A DNA stretch of 64,000 nucleotides from assembly GCA_021794525.1 (NCBI GenBank), contig JAJYQP010000093.1, forward strand, positions 1 through 64,000, written 5' to 3'. The DNA comes from Pseudomonadota bacterium (GTDB lineage: Bacteria; Pseudomonadota; Alphaproteobacteria; Sphingomonadales; Sphingomonadaceae). A program made the translations under genes and the position numbers. This document shows, piece by piece, positions 40,616 to 48,610 of the stretch (the first letter of the stretch is position 1; each line of letters opens with the position of its first letter). The notes beneath the pieces were generated by a model. That model ran no database searches. It was not told the origin of the DNA and saw only the letters and a list, made by a program, of their open reading frames with translations.

Positions 40616-41124
40616 TCCTCGAGCAGTTCCTCGATGAAAAGCGCCACGAACATCGACCGGCTGGTAACCCCGGCCTTGGCATAGACCTGGCTCAGTTGCG
40701 CGCGCACGGTGCCTTCGGCCGAGCCCCTAAGCCGGGCGATTTCCGCGCTGGAGCACCCCTTGAGCGCGAACATCGCCACATCGGCTTCGGATGCGGAGAA
40801 CTTCCAGTCGGCGAATCGCTCCGCCACGACGTCCGCGAGCGCCCCCCTGGCGAGGGCGATCACCCGGTCGCGGTCGCGGACTTCGCGGAACAGCTGGCGC
40901 ACGAGGCGCGCACCCAGGATCACGCTGGCGAGCAGCGCAGCGGCCACGAGCACCTCGAACCAGCTGAGCTCCGCAAGAATCCCTCGCGGCGACAATTCGA
41001 CGTCCGACACCGAATCGATCACGAAGAATACCCCGGCCACCGCCTGCAACACGACGATGGCGACCGCGCTGCGGAGGCGGCGGCGGGCCTTGGCCGGATC
41101 AGCAAGTGCTGGAGAGGGGCGCAT
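40612..41124 (-). CDS. membrane-anchored LuxR-type transcriptional regulator
   Basis: About 170 residues: two predicted membrane helices (about 18-37 and 57-76), a short linker, then a C-terminal LuxR HTH (FSASEADVAMFALKGCSSAEIA, then GSAEGTVRAQLSQVYAKAGV). No receiver or autoinducer domain is present, so the membrane part may sense the signal itself. The ATG at 41124 lacks a good ribosome site; a start up to 41226 is possible but adds unlikely sequence. Divergent from the small secreted protein gene at 41241. Targets unknown. Confidence 0.8.
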   Translation of the reverse strand: MRPSPALADPAKARRRLRSAVAIVVLQAVAGVFFVIDSVSDVELSPRGILAELSWFEVLVAAALLASVILGARLVRQLFREVRDRDRVIALARGALADVVAERFADWKFSASEADVAMFALKGCSSAEIARLRGSAEGTVRAQLSQVYAKAGVTSRSMFVALFIEELLED

Positions 41125-41240
41125 TAAGCGGCTGCTTATGGGCGAAGCGAACCCGACGCCATAGAAACAATGTCGCGGGTTCTCCCCTCCTTCCCCGCCA
41201 TGCGTTCGATAATCCTCCGGGGGCATTCGGAGTAACGAAT

Positions 41241-41414
41241 ATGCGTACCAACAAGACCCTCGCCGCTCTCGCTACGCTCGCCGTCGTCGGCATCGCTCAG
41301 CCTGCCTTCGCCGCCACTCCTGCCAAGCCGACCGCCACGATGTCGGGCAAGTCGGCAAAGGCGAAGACGGTGAAGCACACGACGCACAAGGCGGCGTATC
41401 GCAAGACCAGGTAA
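41241..41414 (+). CDS. small secreted basic protein
   Basis: 57 residues with a clear signal peptide (MRTNKTLAALATLAVVGIAQPAFA) and a mature peptide of about 33 residues rich in Lys, Thr, Ala and His and lacking Cys. The ATG has a GGAGTAA ribosome site 7 bases upstream. No family recognised. Short basic periplasmic proteins of this kind can bind nucleic acid, polyanions or envelope polymers, but nothing here proves a role. Divergent from the membrane LuxR-type regulator, which may control it. Confidence 0.75.
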   Translation: MRTNKTLAALATLAVVGIAQPAFAATPAKPTATMSGKSAKAKTVKHTTHKAAYRKTR

Positions 41415-41865
41415 CGGTGTCAGACCCCTGACATGGACACAGACAGCCGCACCGATCTCGCCATTAGTCCCCGCTGTCACGCCGGGATCGGGATCGTCAC
41501 GATCCCGCCCACGACGCTCGGCGAGACAGGCGGCGACGAGGTGCCCATGTCGTGGCTGGGGGAAACCACTCCCGCAGCACGCGGCCGACCCGATGGCGGT
41601 TTGGTTGGGGCCGTCAAAGTCGGCTGCCTGCTGCGGGGGCTGGTCTCTCACCCACCCGGAGCGACCAGGCGATTTCCCCGCTAAGCCGCTTGGCACGAGG
41701 CGGCCTCGCTATGAGCCGCCCCTTCCCCGCTAAGCCGCTTGGCACGAGGCGGCCTCGCTATGAGCCGCCCCGTGGCGACTGCCGTGCTGGCAGCGGCTAT
41801 CGTGCTCTTCTTCGCTGTCCTCCCCCGCGCGCGAACCTACATTCCGACGCGGCGGCTGGGCCGGC
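41415..41865. other. gene-free region with hairpin and 49-bp duplication
   Basis: No gene is supported. It holds a hairpin with an 8-bp perfect stem (41489-41496 with 41500-41507) about 75 bases after the small secreted protein, and the 49-bp tandem duplication at 41674-41771. An open frame from the ATG at 41760 gives a hydrophobic N-terminus but runs antisense into the TonB receptor. Confidence 0.5.
41674..41771. repeat. 49-bp perfect tandem duplication
   Basis: 41674-41722 and 41723-41771 are identical. Each unit contains an ATGAGCCGCCCC and internal GC-rich inverted segments. Since 49 is not a multiple of three, any reading frame across it is shifted. A recent slippage or duplication event is likely. 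Confidence 0.9.
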
Positions 41866-43998
41866 CTAGAATTCCAGCCGCGCGCTCACCCGGATGTCGC
41901 GCCCCGCAAGCGGGGCGTAGTCCTTGAGGAAGCTCGCGTGGCGGCGCGCCTCGACGTCGAAGATGTTGTTGGCGGAAACGATCAGCGACAGCGGCCGCTC
42001 CTCACCCCAGGGACGGAAAGCGAGCTCGGCATTGACCAGCGTGAAGGCCGGTGTCGCGGTTTCGTTGGGCGCGGTGCGGTCCTGTGCGGTGACGTGCTCG
42101 ACCTCGGCCCGCAGGTCGAACTTCGCCGACTTCACGCCCAGCCCGCCCAGCACCCTCAGCGGCGGGATGCGCGGAGCCGGACCGTAACCGTCGATAGTGG
42201 CATGGACGTAATCCGCCAGCGCATCGGCACCGAGCGTCCAGTCGCCGAATTGCGCCAGCGTCGCCTCACCCTGCGCTTCGAATCCCCAGTAGTCCGCCGC
42301 CCCCTGGCGGATGCGGAACTCCGGCAGCCCCTCGATCTCGGCACCCGTGCGCTCGTCGAAGATGTAGCCGCCAAACCGGGTGTAGAAGCCCGACAGCTCG
42401 ACCGACCAGCCGCCGCCACCACCGCGCAGCAGCGCCTCGACGCTGGTGGCGCGCTCGGTCCCCAGCGCCGGATCCCCGACCTCGAAGGTCTGGGTGGCAT
42501 TGTGCGGGCCGTTCGCGAACAGCTCTTCCGCCGCGGGCGCACGCTCGGTGCGGGCAAGGTTGACGCCGAGACGCCAGTCGGCACCCAAGCGATAGGCAGC
42601 GCCAATCGAGCCGGACAACGAATCGAAGCTGCGCTGCCCGGCAAAGAACTGCGGCTGATCGGTCTGGGGAGTGGCGGTGATTCTGACGTGTTCGTAGCGC
42701 CCCCCAGCCTCCAGCTCGATTGCCCCGAGCTTCACCGTCTGGACGGTGAAAAGCCCAACTTGCGAAGTGGTGTTGCGGGGCAGGAACGCCTCGTCCCCGA
42801 TCACGTCGAAGTCGCGGCGGACATATTGCGCGCCGCTAGCGCCGGTCCAGCCGCCCCGCTGGGCCTGCGCCAGCTCCAGCCGCGCCTCTATCCCCTGGTT
42901 GAGGAAGGTCGTGCCGACGGCACCGTCCTCGGCCAGCTCGGAATGCGTGTAGTCGGCGAACCCGACCCGAAAGGTCGCGCGCTCGATCACGGAGCCGCCC
43001 GGGCGCAGCTCGGCGCGGGCGTCGATGCGGTCCTGCACCAGCGAAATGCGCGGGGCTTCCTGCTCCTGCCCGGGCCGCGTCGCCAGCCGGACGGGCACTC
43101 CGTAAAGGCTGTCATAGCGGCTGTAGGCGACGCCCAGGCTGCCGCCTTCGTCGATATAGGCAAAGCCGGCCCCCGCGCTCCACGTCTCGCTCGCGGTATT
43201 CGGGAGAATGCCGCGGAGCGCCGCGTTGGCGGCGAAATCGATCGGATCGGCCGGGTCGGGCGGCAGATTGGCAGATGCCGCAGCCTCCGCCCTAAGTTCG
43301 GGTGACAGAGCGTACCCGCCGATGCGCAGGTCGTCGGTCTTGAGCCAGCTGCCGTCGACATGACCGACGAAACCGCTGCCGAGCGGCGCGTCCACGGAAC
43401 CGGCCACGCTGCGCTCGTTCGCCGCCGAGCCGTAGCTCCCCAGCGCCGCGAGATGCACCGGCTCGTCGGGCACGGCATTGGGCACGCGCCCGTCGATGAC
43501 GTTGACCACGCCGCCCACCGCCGCAGCACCGTAAAGCAGCGCCTGCGGCCCGCGCAGTACCTCGACCCGCTCGGCGAGCAGCGGATTGACGACCACCGCA
43601 TGATCCACCGAGGTGTTCGATACATCGATCGAGCCGATGCCATTGGTCAGCAGCCGCACCCGCTCGCCCTGGAGGCCGCGCAGCACCGGGCGCGAGGCGT
43701 TGGGACCGAAGGACGTGGCCGAGGTGCCGGGCGTGTGCTGCAAGGTCTCGCCGATCGAGGGGCGGACCGCGGCGGTCAGTTCCCCGGCCTTCAGCACATC
43801 GACGCCGGAGAGGACGTCCTGCTCGCTGCGCCGCACGACCGAGGTTACGACAATCTCGTCGTCCTTTCCTGCGTGGTACTGGTCACCGGAGCGATCCGGG
43901 GCGGAGGCCTGGTCGCCGGAGCGATCCTGGGCGGAGGCGGGAAAAGCGGCAAGCAAAGCGCCGATCGCAGTGGCTGTCGGCAAAAAACGGAGCGTCAT
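41866..43998 (-). CDS. TonB-dependent receptor, ZnuD-like
   Basis: Outer-membrane transporter of 710 residues. A signal peptide ends at ASA (about 23), then DRSGDQ occurs twice (25-30 and 35-40), then the TonB box DDEIVVTS (about 46-53), plug domain (RPVLRGLQGERVRLLTNG, VEVLRGPQALLYG) and barrel ending in aromatic LEF. The plug is closest to zinc receptors of the ZnuD type (GETLQHTPGTSATSFGPNAS, SVDHAVVVNPLLAERVE). A TGTTACAACA element about 55 bases upstream would suit a Zur site. Zinc as substrate is inferred; siderophore uptake is the alternative. The 10-residue tandem after the signal peptide comes from a 30-bp DNA repeat. Confidence 0.85.
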   Translation of the reverse strand: MTLRFLPTATAIGALLAAFPASAQDRSGDQASAPDRSGDQYHAGKDDEIVVTSVVRRSEQDVLSGVDVLKAGELTAAVRPSIGETLQHTPGTSATSFGPNASRPVLRGLQGERVRLLTNGIGSIDVSNTSVDHAVVVNPLLAERVEVLRGPQALLYGAAAVGGVVNVIDGRVPNAVPDEPVHLAALGSYGSAANERSVAGSVDAPLGSGFVGHVDGSWLKTDDLRIGGYALSPELRAEAAASANLPPDPADPIDFAANAALRGILPNTASETWSAGAGFAYIDEGGSLGVAYSRYDSLYGVPVRLATRPGQEQEAPRISLVQDRIDARAELRPGGSVIERATFRVGFADYTHSELAEDGAVGTTFLNQGIEARLELAQAQRGGWTGASGAQYVRRDFDVIGDEAFLPRNTTSQVGLFTVQTVKLGAIELEAGGRYEHVRITATPQTDQPQFFAGQRSFDSLSGSIGAAYRLGADWRLGVNLARTERAPAAEELFANGPHNATQTFEVGDPALGTERATSVEALLRGGGGGWSVELSGFYTRFGGYIFDERTGAEIEGLPEFRIRQGAADYWGFEAQGEATLAQFGDWTLGADALADYVHATIDGYGPAPRIPPLRVLGGLGVKSAKFDLRAEVEHVTAQDRTAPNETATPAFTLVNAELAFRPWGEERPLSLIVSANNIFDVEARRHASFLKDYAPLAGRDIRVSARLEF

Positions 43999-44051
43999 TG
44001 GAACTCGCAGGACAATGGAAATTGCCGCACCCAATACCCGCCTCGCGTTCC

Positions 44052-44061
44052 TGTTACAACA
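44052..44061. promoter_or_regulatory. candidate Zur-type operator upstream of the TonB receptor
   Basis: TGTTACAACA: TGTT and AACA arms around a 2-base centre, in a locally AT-rich patch 54-63 bases before the receptor start. Fur-family zinc regulators recognise palindromes of this general kind. Assignment rests on position and resemblance only. Confidence 0.35.
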
Positions 44062-44158
44062 TATCATCATGGCGTTCGCAGAACGCCTTGAACGCTTCGT
44101 CGCAAAGCCCATATCGCCCGCATTCCGGCGGCAACACCCCGCCGAGGCTGGACTACCA

Positions 44159-44857
44159 ATGATCGACATACGCCCCTTCGCCACTCTCGGGCACGCGAAC
44201 CACGGCTGGCTCGACGCGCGCCACCATTTCAGCTTTGCCAGCTACCACGATCCCGCCCGCATGGGTTGGGGCAGCATCCGTGTCTGGAACGACGACACCA
44301 TCGCCGCCCAGAGCGGCTTTCCGCCCCACCCGCACAGCGACATGGAGATCGTCACCTTCGTGCGGAGCGGTGCGATCACCCACCAGGATTCGCTCGGCAA
44401 CAAGGGCCGGACCGCGGCGGGCGACGTGCAGGTGATGAGCGCGGGCACCGGCATCACCCATGCCGAATACAATATCGAGAACGAGACAACGACGCTGTTC
44501 CAGATCTGGATCCTGCCCGACCGCCGCGGCGAGGCACCGGGCTGGGGCCAGCGCGAATTCCCCGGGGCAGGCCGCGAAGGCGGCTTCGAGGTGCTGGCGA
44601 GCGGCACGTCCGAGGCGGACGACGCGCTTTCGATCCGCACCGATGCCAGGGTCGCGGCGACCACGCTCAAGGCCGGCCAGCAGGCGGTCTGGCGCACCGG
44701 GGCGGAGCGGCACCCCTATCTGGTCGCGCCAACCGGGCGCATCCGGGTGAACGGGGTCGAGGCGCAGGCGCGCGATGGCGTGGCGATCACCGGCGAGAGC
44801 GAGATCGTTGTCGAAGCGCTCGAAGATGCCGAAGTGGTCCTCGTCGATGCGCGGTGA
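44159..44857 (+). CDS. pirin family protein
   Basis: 232-residue bicupin of the YhhW/pirin type. The metal-binding cupin motif is seen as PPHPHSDMEIVTFV, then ITHQDSLGNKG and AGTGITHAEYN, giving the 3-His/1-Glu iron site. Bacterial members can oxidise quercetin-like flavonols or act as redox-sensing regulators. The ATG at 44159 is the family start (MIDIRPFATLGHANHGWLDARH). Divergent from the TonB receptor. Confidence 0.88.
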   Translation: MIDIRPFATLGHANHGWLDARHHFSFASYHDPARMGWGSIRVWNDDTIAAQSGFPPHPHSDMEIVTFVRSGAITHQDSLGNKGRTAAGDVQVMSAGTGITHAEYNIENETTTLFQIWILPDRRGEAPGWGQREFPGAGREGGFEVLASGTSEADDALSIRTDARVAATTLKAGQQAVWRTGAERHPYLVAPTGRIRVNGVEAQARDGVAITGESEIVVEALEDAEVVLVDAR

Positions 44858-44867
44858 AAGAGGCCAC

Positions 44868-44967
44868 AACCCCTCCTTCGTCACCCACGCGAAAGCAGGG
44901 ATCAGCTAACCCTCGGGTTCTCGGCTCGACTGGATTCCCGCTTTCGCGGGGATGATGAGGGGTTCGG
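44868..44967. repeat. imperfect dispersed inverted repeat
   Basis: The arm around 44872-44903 (ACGCGAAAGCAGGGATC) is complementary, with mismatches, to the arm around 44931-44960 (GGATTCCCGCTTTCGCGGGG). This GCGAAAGCGGGAATCC type is a common intergenic repeat in sphingomonads. It lies between pirin and the convergent coiled-coil gene. Confidence 0.7.
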
Positions 44968-44978
44968 AGACGGCCGGG

Positions 44979-45290
44979 TCAGTCCTTCGCCGGGCCGCTC
45001 CGCTCGAAAAAGGCGATCAGGCGGTGCAGCACGTGGCGCAGCGCCTGGTCCTGCTGGTCGAGACGGGTCTCTATACGCGCCAGCCGCTCCTCCAGCCCGT
45101 CCTCCAGTTCTGAATGGCTCGGCTCAGGCGCGGGTCGGTCGCGCAGCTCCGCGAGTTCGCGCCGCAACCGGGCGAGTACCCGGTCATGCTCTGCAAAGGC
45201 ACCCTCGATCGCCGCAATCTGCGCCTCGGCGAGACCGTCGCCCTGCGCCATTTGGCCATCGGATTCGTCGAACTGGTCGGACATCGCCAT
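44979..45290 (-). CDS. small coiled-coil protein of unknown function
   Basis: 103 residues, no signal peptide. From about residue 21 to 95 it is a charged amphipathic helix with heptads (IEGAFAEHDRVLARLRRELAEL and LEERLARIETRLDQQDQALRHVL), ending in LIAFFERSGPAKD. A GGGGGGAAACAG site precedes the ATG at 45290. It follows the exosortase-A-associated decarboxylase gene by 56 bases on the same strand and may be co-transcribed with it. Not recognised; could be an adaptor or a small structural protein. Confidence 0.65.
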   Translation of the reverse strand: MAMSDQFDESDGQMAQGDGLAEAQIAAIEGAFAEHDRVLARLRRELAELRDRPAPEPSHSELEDGLEERLARIETRLDQQDQALRHVLHRLIAFFERSGPAKD

Positions 45291-45346
45291 GATCTGTTTC
45301 CCCCCGGCGACCGTGTTGAAGCGTTTCCTATGATGCCCGGCGGGCG

Positions 45347-46585
45347 TCACACAAGCATTTCCGTCGCGGGGCCGTGGCCGAGGAATGCCGCGGGGCTGGC
45401 GGTCGCGCCATAGGCCCCGGCGCAGAACACCGCCACGAGATCGCCCACATCGGCGCGCGGGAGGGCGGGGCGGTCGGCAAGCCGGTCGAGCGGCGTGCAC
45501 AGGCAACCGACGACGTTGGCGACCTCCTCGGGCGGTGCATCGAAGCGACTGGCGATGGCGAGCGGGTAGTTGCGACGCACGACCGCGCCGAAATTGCCCG
45601 AGGCGGCGAGCTGGTGGTGGAGCCCGCCGTCGGTGACGAGGAAGGTTTCGCCCCGGCTCTCCTTCCGATCGACGATGCGGGTGAGATAGACTCCGGCCTC
45701 GCCGACGAGATAGCGGCCGAGTTCGATCGCGATCTCGGCATCTTCGAGACTGTCGGGCAAACGCCCGAACCGCTCGGCAAGCGCCGCGCCGACGCGGGCG
45801 ATATCGAGCGGCGCGTCGCCGGGGAAATAGGGAATGCCGAAGCCGCCCCCCATGTTGAGGCCGGGGAGCGGGACATCGAGTTCTCGCGCCAGCCGGTCCG
45901 CAAGATCGAGCGTAGCGCCCTGGGTGGCGATCACCGCCTCGGCATCGAGCGCCTGGCTGCCGGCGAAAATATGAAAGCCGCGCCACGCGCAGCCTGTCGC
46001 GATCACCTCGCGGGCGAGCGCGGCGGCTCGATCGGCGTCGACGCCGAACGGGCGCGCGCCCCCGCCCATCTTCATCCCCGAGCCCTTGAGGTCGAAATCG
46101 GGATTGACCCGGATCGCGAGCCTCGGCGTCACGCCGAGCTTCTCCGCAATCCGGAGTGCGCGCCGCGCCTCGCCCTCGCTTTCGACATTGACCGTCACCC
46201 CGGCGGCGATGGCGGTCTCAAGCTCCGCGTCGCGCTTGCCCGGTCCCGCGAAGCTGACCCGCGCAAGGTCCGCCCCTGCTGCCCGCACCATCGCCAGCTC
46301 GCCCGCCGAGGCGATGTCGAGCCCGTCGGCCAGCTCCGCCATCAGCGCGAGGAGCGGGGCGAAAGGATTGGCCTTGATGGCGTAGTGGATATGGAGGCGC
46401 CCCGGCATCGCCGCTCTGAGGGCCGCCATCCGCGCGTCGATCATGGCCCGCGAATAGGCGAAACAGGGCGTACCGCCTGCCGCGAGATCGCTCGCGGTCC
46501 GGCCTCCGATAACGAGTTCGCCGTTGCGGCTTTCAAACCCCGCCGGGATCGGGCCGAGAGGCTTTGCGGATGGACTGTCGGTCAT
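45347..46585 (-). CDS. PLP-dependent decarboxylase, exosortase A system-associated
   Basis: 412 residues, fold-III PLP decarboxylase like LysA: PLP lysine K71 in HYAIKANPF, GGGFGIPYF in the barrel, and GCLCTPLD as the cysteine loop. With the AMP-dependent ligase upstream and the ACP beyond, it matches the decarboxylase-ligase-ACP set known to travel with exosortase A (TIGR03099/TIGR03098). The amino-acid substrate is unknown; it may supply an amine for a surface polymer or tag. The ATG at 46585 gives MTDSPSAKPLGPIPAGF. It is separated from the ligase by an inverted repeat. Diaminopimelate decarboxylase proper is less likely, given context. Confidence 0.85.
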   Translation of the reverse strand: MTDSPSAKPLGPIPAGFESRNGELVIGGRTASDLAAGGTPCFAYSRAMIDARMAALRAAMPGRLHIHYAIKANPFAPLLALMAELADGLDIASAGELAMVRAAGADLARVSFAGPGKRDAELETAIAAGVTVNVESEGEARRALRIAEKLGVTPRLAIRVNPDFDLKGSGMKMGGGARPFGVDADRAAALAREVIATGCAWRGFHIFAGSQALDAEAVIATQGATLDLADRLARELDVPLPGLNMGGGFGIPYFPGDAPLDIARVGAALAERFGRLPDSLEDAEIAIELGRYLVGEAGVYLTRIVDRKESRGETFLVTDGGLHHQLAASGNFGAVVRRNYPLAIASRFDAPPEEVANVVGCLCTPLDRLADRPALPRADVGDLVAVFCAGAYGATASPAAFLGHGPATEMLV

Positions 46586-46594
46586 CTCACCGCC

Positions 46595-46681
46595 CCGTTC
46601 GTGTCGAGCGGAGGACGCAATCCGTAGTCGAGACACGGTGACAGTACGCATCGGTGTCTCGACTTCGCTCGACACGAACGG
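46595..46681. repeat. inverted repeat, copy 2, with an interrupted left arm
   Basis: The right arm 46654-46681 matches the right arm of 38998-39025 with one change. The left arm (46595-46610, then 46626-46636) is split by an extra GAGGACGCAATCCGT. It lies between the ligase stop and the decarboxylase start. Confidence 0.8.
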
Positions 46682-46703
46682 TGAAGCCGTCTGCGCGCGA
46701 CGA

Positions 46704-48200
46704 TCACGCGGCAAGCTCCACCGCAAGCGCAACCCGGTCGATCTTGCCGTTGGGGCCGAGCGGCATCGCACCCCGCCAGTGGATCGCGCGCGGCTGCATG
46801 AAACCGGGGAGCGTCTTCGCGAGCGCGGCCTTCAGTGCCTCGCTCCGCGCCGCCTCGCCCCGCACCACCAGCACGACCGCCTGGCCCAGCCGCTCGTCGG
46901 GCACGCCCAGCGCCACCGCCTCGCTGACGAAGCCGGTGGCGAGTGCCGCCTCCTCGACTTCCTGCGGGCTGATGCGATTTCCCGCGCTCTTGATCATGGC
47001 ATCGCGGCGGGCGACGAAATGGAGGAGGCCATCGGCATCGCGGCGCACCCGGTCGCCCGACCACACCGCCGTCCCGCCGTATCGGCTGACGTCCGGCGCG
47101 TTCCGGAACCGTTCCGCGGTACGTCCGGGGTCTCGCCAATAGCCCTGCGCCACCAGCGGACCGCAGTGGACCAGTTCGCCTTCCTCTTCATCCGCGGCGA
47201 TATTGCCATCCTCGCGCACGACGAGGATCTCGGCGAAGGGGATGGCCCGGCCCATCGAGGTCGGGTGATTGGCAACCAGCGTCGGATCAAGGAAAGTTGA
47301 ACGAAATGCTTCGGTTAGGCCATACATCGGATAGAGTTTCGCACTCGGAAAAGTGGCGACCAGGCGTTGTACCAGCTCCAGGCTGAGCGCCCCGCCGCTG
47401 TTCGTCAGCCGCCGCATCGACCGCGTGGCGTCAGCAGGCCAGTCCGCTTCCAGGAGCTGCCACCACAGCGGCGGTACCGCGGCGAGCGTCGTGACGCCGT
47501 CCCGCGCGCAGGCGTTCACGACATCGCGTGGAAGGAGGTAATCGAGCGGCACCACCCTCCCCCCGGCGATCCAGGTGCTGAACAGCTGGTTCTGGCCGTA
47601 GTCAAAGGCGAAGGGCAGCACCGCCAGCGTCACGTCGTCCGCCGCCATGCCGAGATAGTGCGCGACGCTCACCGCGCCGAGCGAGAGATTGGCATGGCTC
47701 AGCATCACACCCTTGGGGCGGCCGGTCGAACCCGAGGTGTAGAGAATGGCGGCAAGGCTGTCCGGATCGGCGGCGGAGCGTGGCAGGGCATCGCCGCTAA
47801 AAGCGCCGCCTTCCTGGTGGACGGCACATCCGGCGGGCACGTCACCGGCCTCCAGGCTCGCCAGACGCGCCGGCGTGGCGATCAGCGCGCTTGCGCCGCT
47901 GTCGGCAAGGATATGCGCCGCCTGCGCGCGCTTGAGCAGCGGGTTGATCGGCACATGCACCAGCCCGGCGCGCGGCGCGGCAAGGGGAAGCAGCGAGGTC
48001 AGCCAGCCCTTCGCCGCCCAGCTTGCAACGCGCGCGCCGGGGCTGAACCCCTGCGCGGCCAGCCAGCCGGCCAGACGCGCTGCATCGCTCTCAGCCTCGG
48101 CGAAGCTCAGCGTCCGGTCCTTCAGCACCAGCGCAGACGCGTCCGGGGCGCCGCGAAGCACGTGGTCGATCGGGAAGGGTGTGGGGTCGGGCTCGCTCAC
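46704..48200 (-). CDS. AMP-forming acyl-CoA ligase, exosortase A system-associated
   Basis: About 498 residues of the ANL adenylating superfamily: P-loop YTSGSTGRPKG at 154-164, YGLTEAFRST, GDRVRRDADGLLHF and the C-terminal catalytic lysine in GPNGKIDR. Expected to activate an acid and load it on CoA or on the neighbouring ACP. The combination with the PLP decarboxylase and ACP marks the exosortase A set. The start is uncertain: a GTG at 48200 (MSEPDPTPFPIDHVL) is preferred over a TTG at 48236; neither has a strong ribosome site. Divergent from the ACP gene. Confidence 0.85.
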   Translation of the reverse strand: MSEPDPTPFPIDHVLRGAPDASALVLKDRTLSFAEAESDAARLAGWLAAQGFSPGARVASWAAKGWLTSLLPLAAPRAGLVHVPINPLLKRAQAAHILADSGASALIATPARLASLEAGDVPAGCAVHQEGGAFSGDALPRSAADPDSLAAILYTSGSTGRPKGVMLSHANLSLGAVSVAHYLGMAADDVTLAVLPFAFDYGQNQLFSTWIAGGRVVPLDYLLPRDVVNACARDGVTTLAAVPPLWWQLLEADWPADATRSMRRLTNSGGALSLELVQRLVATFPSAKLYPMYGLTEAFRSTFLDPTLVANHPTSMGRAIPFAEILVVREDGNIAADEEEGELVHCGPLVAQGYWRDPGRTAERFRNAPDVSRYGGTAVWSGDRVRRDADGLLHFVARRDAMIKSAGNRISPQEVEEAALATGFVSEAVALGVPDERLGQAVVLVVRGEAARSEALKAALAKTLPGFMQPRAIHWRGAMPLGPNGKIDRVALAVELAA

Positions 48201-48313
48201 CTCACGCGCTATCGTGGGACGGTGCGAAAACCGCAAGACCCGCTCGACTTGCGCCCCCCAGCCCTCGCGGCTAAGGGCGCGCAGCCCGGCAACAGCAGGT
48301 CGCAGGAACCAAA

Positions 48314-48610
48314 ATGACGCGCAAGAGGGCCATCCAAGCCACCGGCCCCTCCCGGGCCGCGATCGACGATGCGCTGCGCGCGGTGCTGGTCCACGCGCTC
48401 GGGCTGGACCCGGACCGCGTCGCCGACTTCGACCGCGAGACGGGGCTCTTCGGCCATCTGCCCGAACTCGACAGCATGGCGGTGGCGACGCTGCTCACCG
48501 AGATCGAGGACCGGCTCCACATCACCATCGACGATGACGAGGTCGATGGCGAGATGCTCGAGACCTACGGCGCCCTGCTCGCCTTCGTCGAGATGAAGAC
48601 GATCCTCTAG
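48314..48610 (+). CDS. acyl carrier protein, exosortase A cluster
   Basis: 98 residues with the phosphopantetheine serine S54 in LPELDSMAV, preceded by a helix rich in acidic residues. The AGGAACC ribosome site is close to the ATG. The N-terminus is longer than in fatty-acid ACPs (MTRKRAIQATGPSR). It starts divergently from the ligase across about 110 bases. It most likely carries the acyl or amino-acyl group made by the ligase and decarboxylase. It converges on the RNA methyltransferase with a 4-base overlap. Confidence 0.85.
   Translation: MTRKRAIQATGPSRAAIDDALRAVLVHALGLDPDRVADFDRETGLFGHLPELDSMAVATLLTEIEDRLHITIDDDEVDGEMLETYGALLAFVEMKTIL

Noticed and set aside
41415-41690. Possible riboswitch upstream of the 49-bp duplication
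   Set aside because: The sequence was compared by eye with the cobalamin-box pattern and does not fit; only one simple hairpin is present.
41760-41927. Small open frame with a hydrophobic start (MSRPVATAVLAAAIVLFFAV)
   Set aside because: It begins in the 49-bp duplication and runs antisense into the TonB receptor; the C-terminal part is just the complement of receptor codons.
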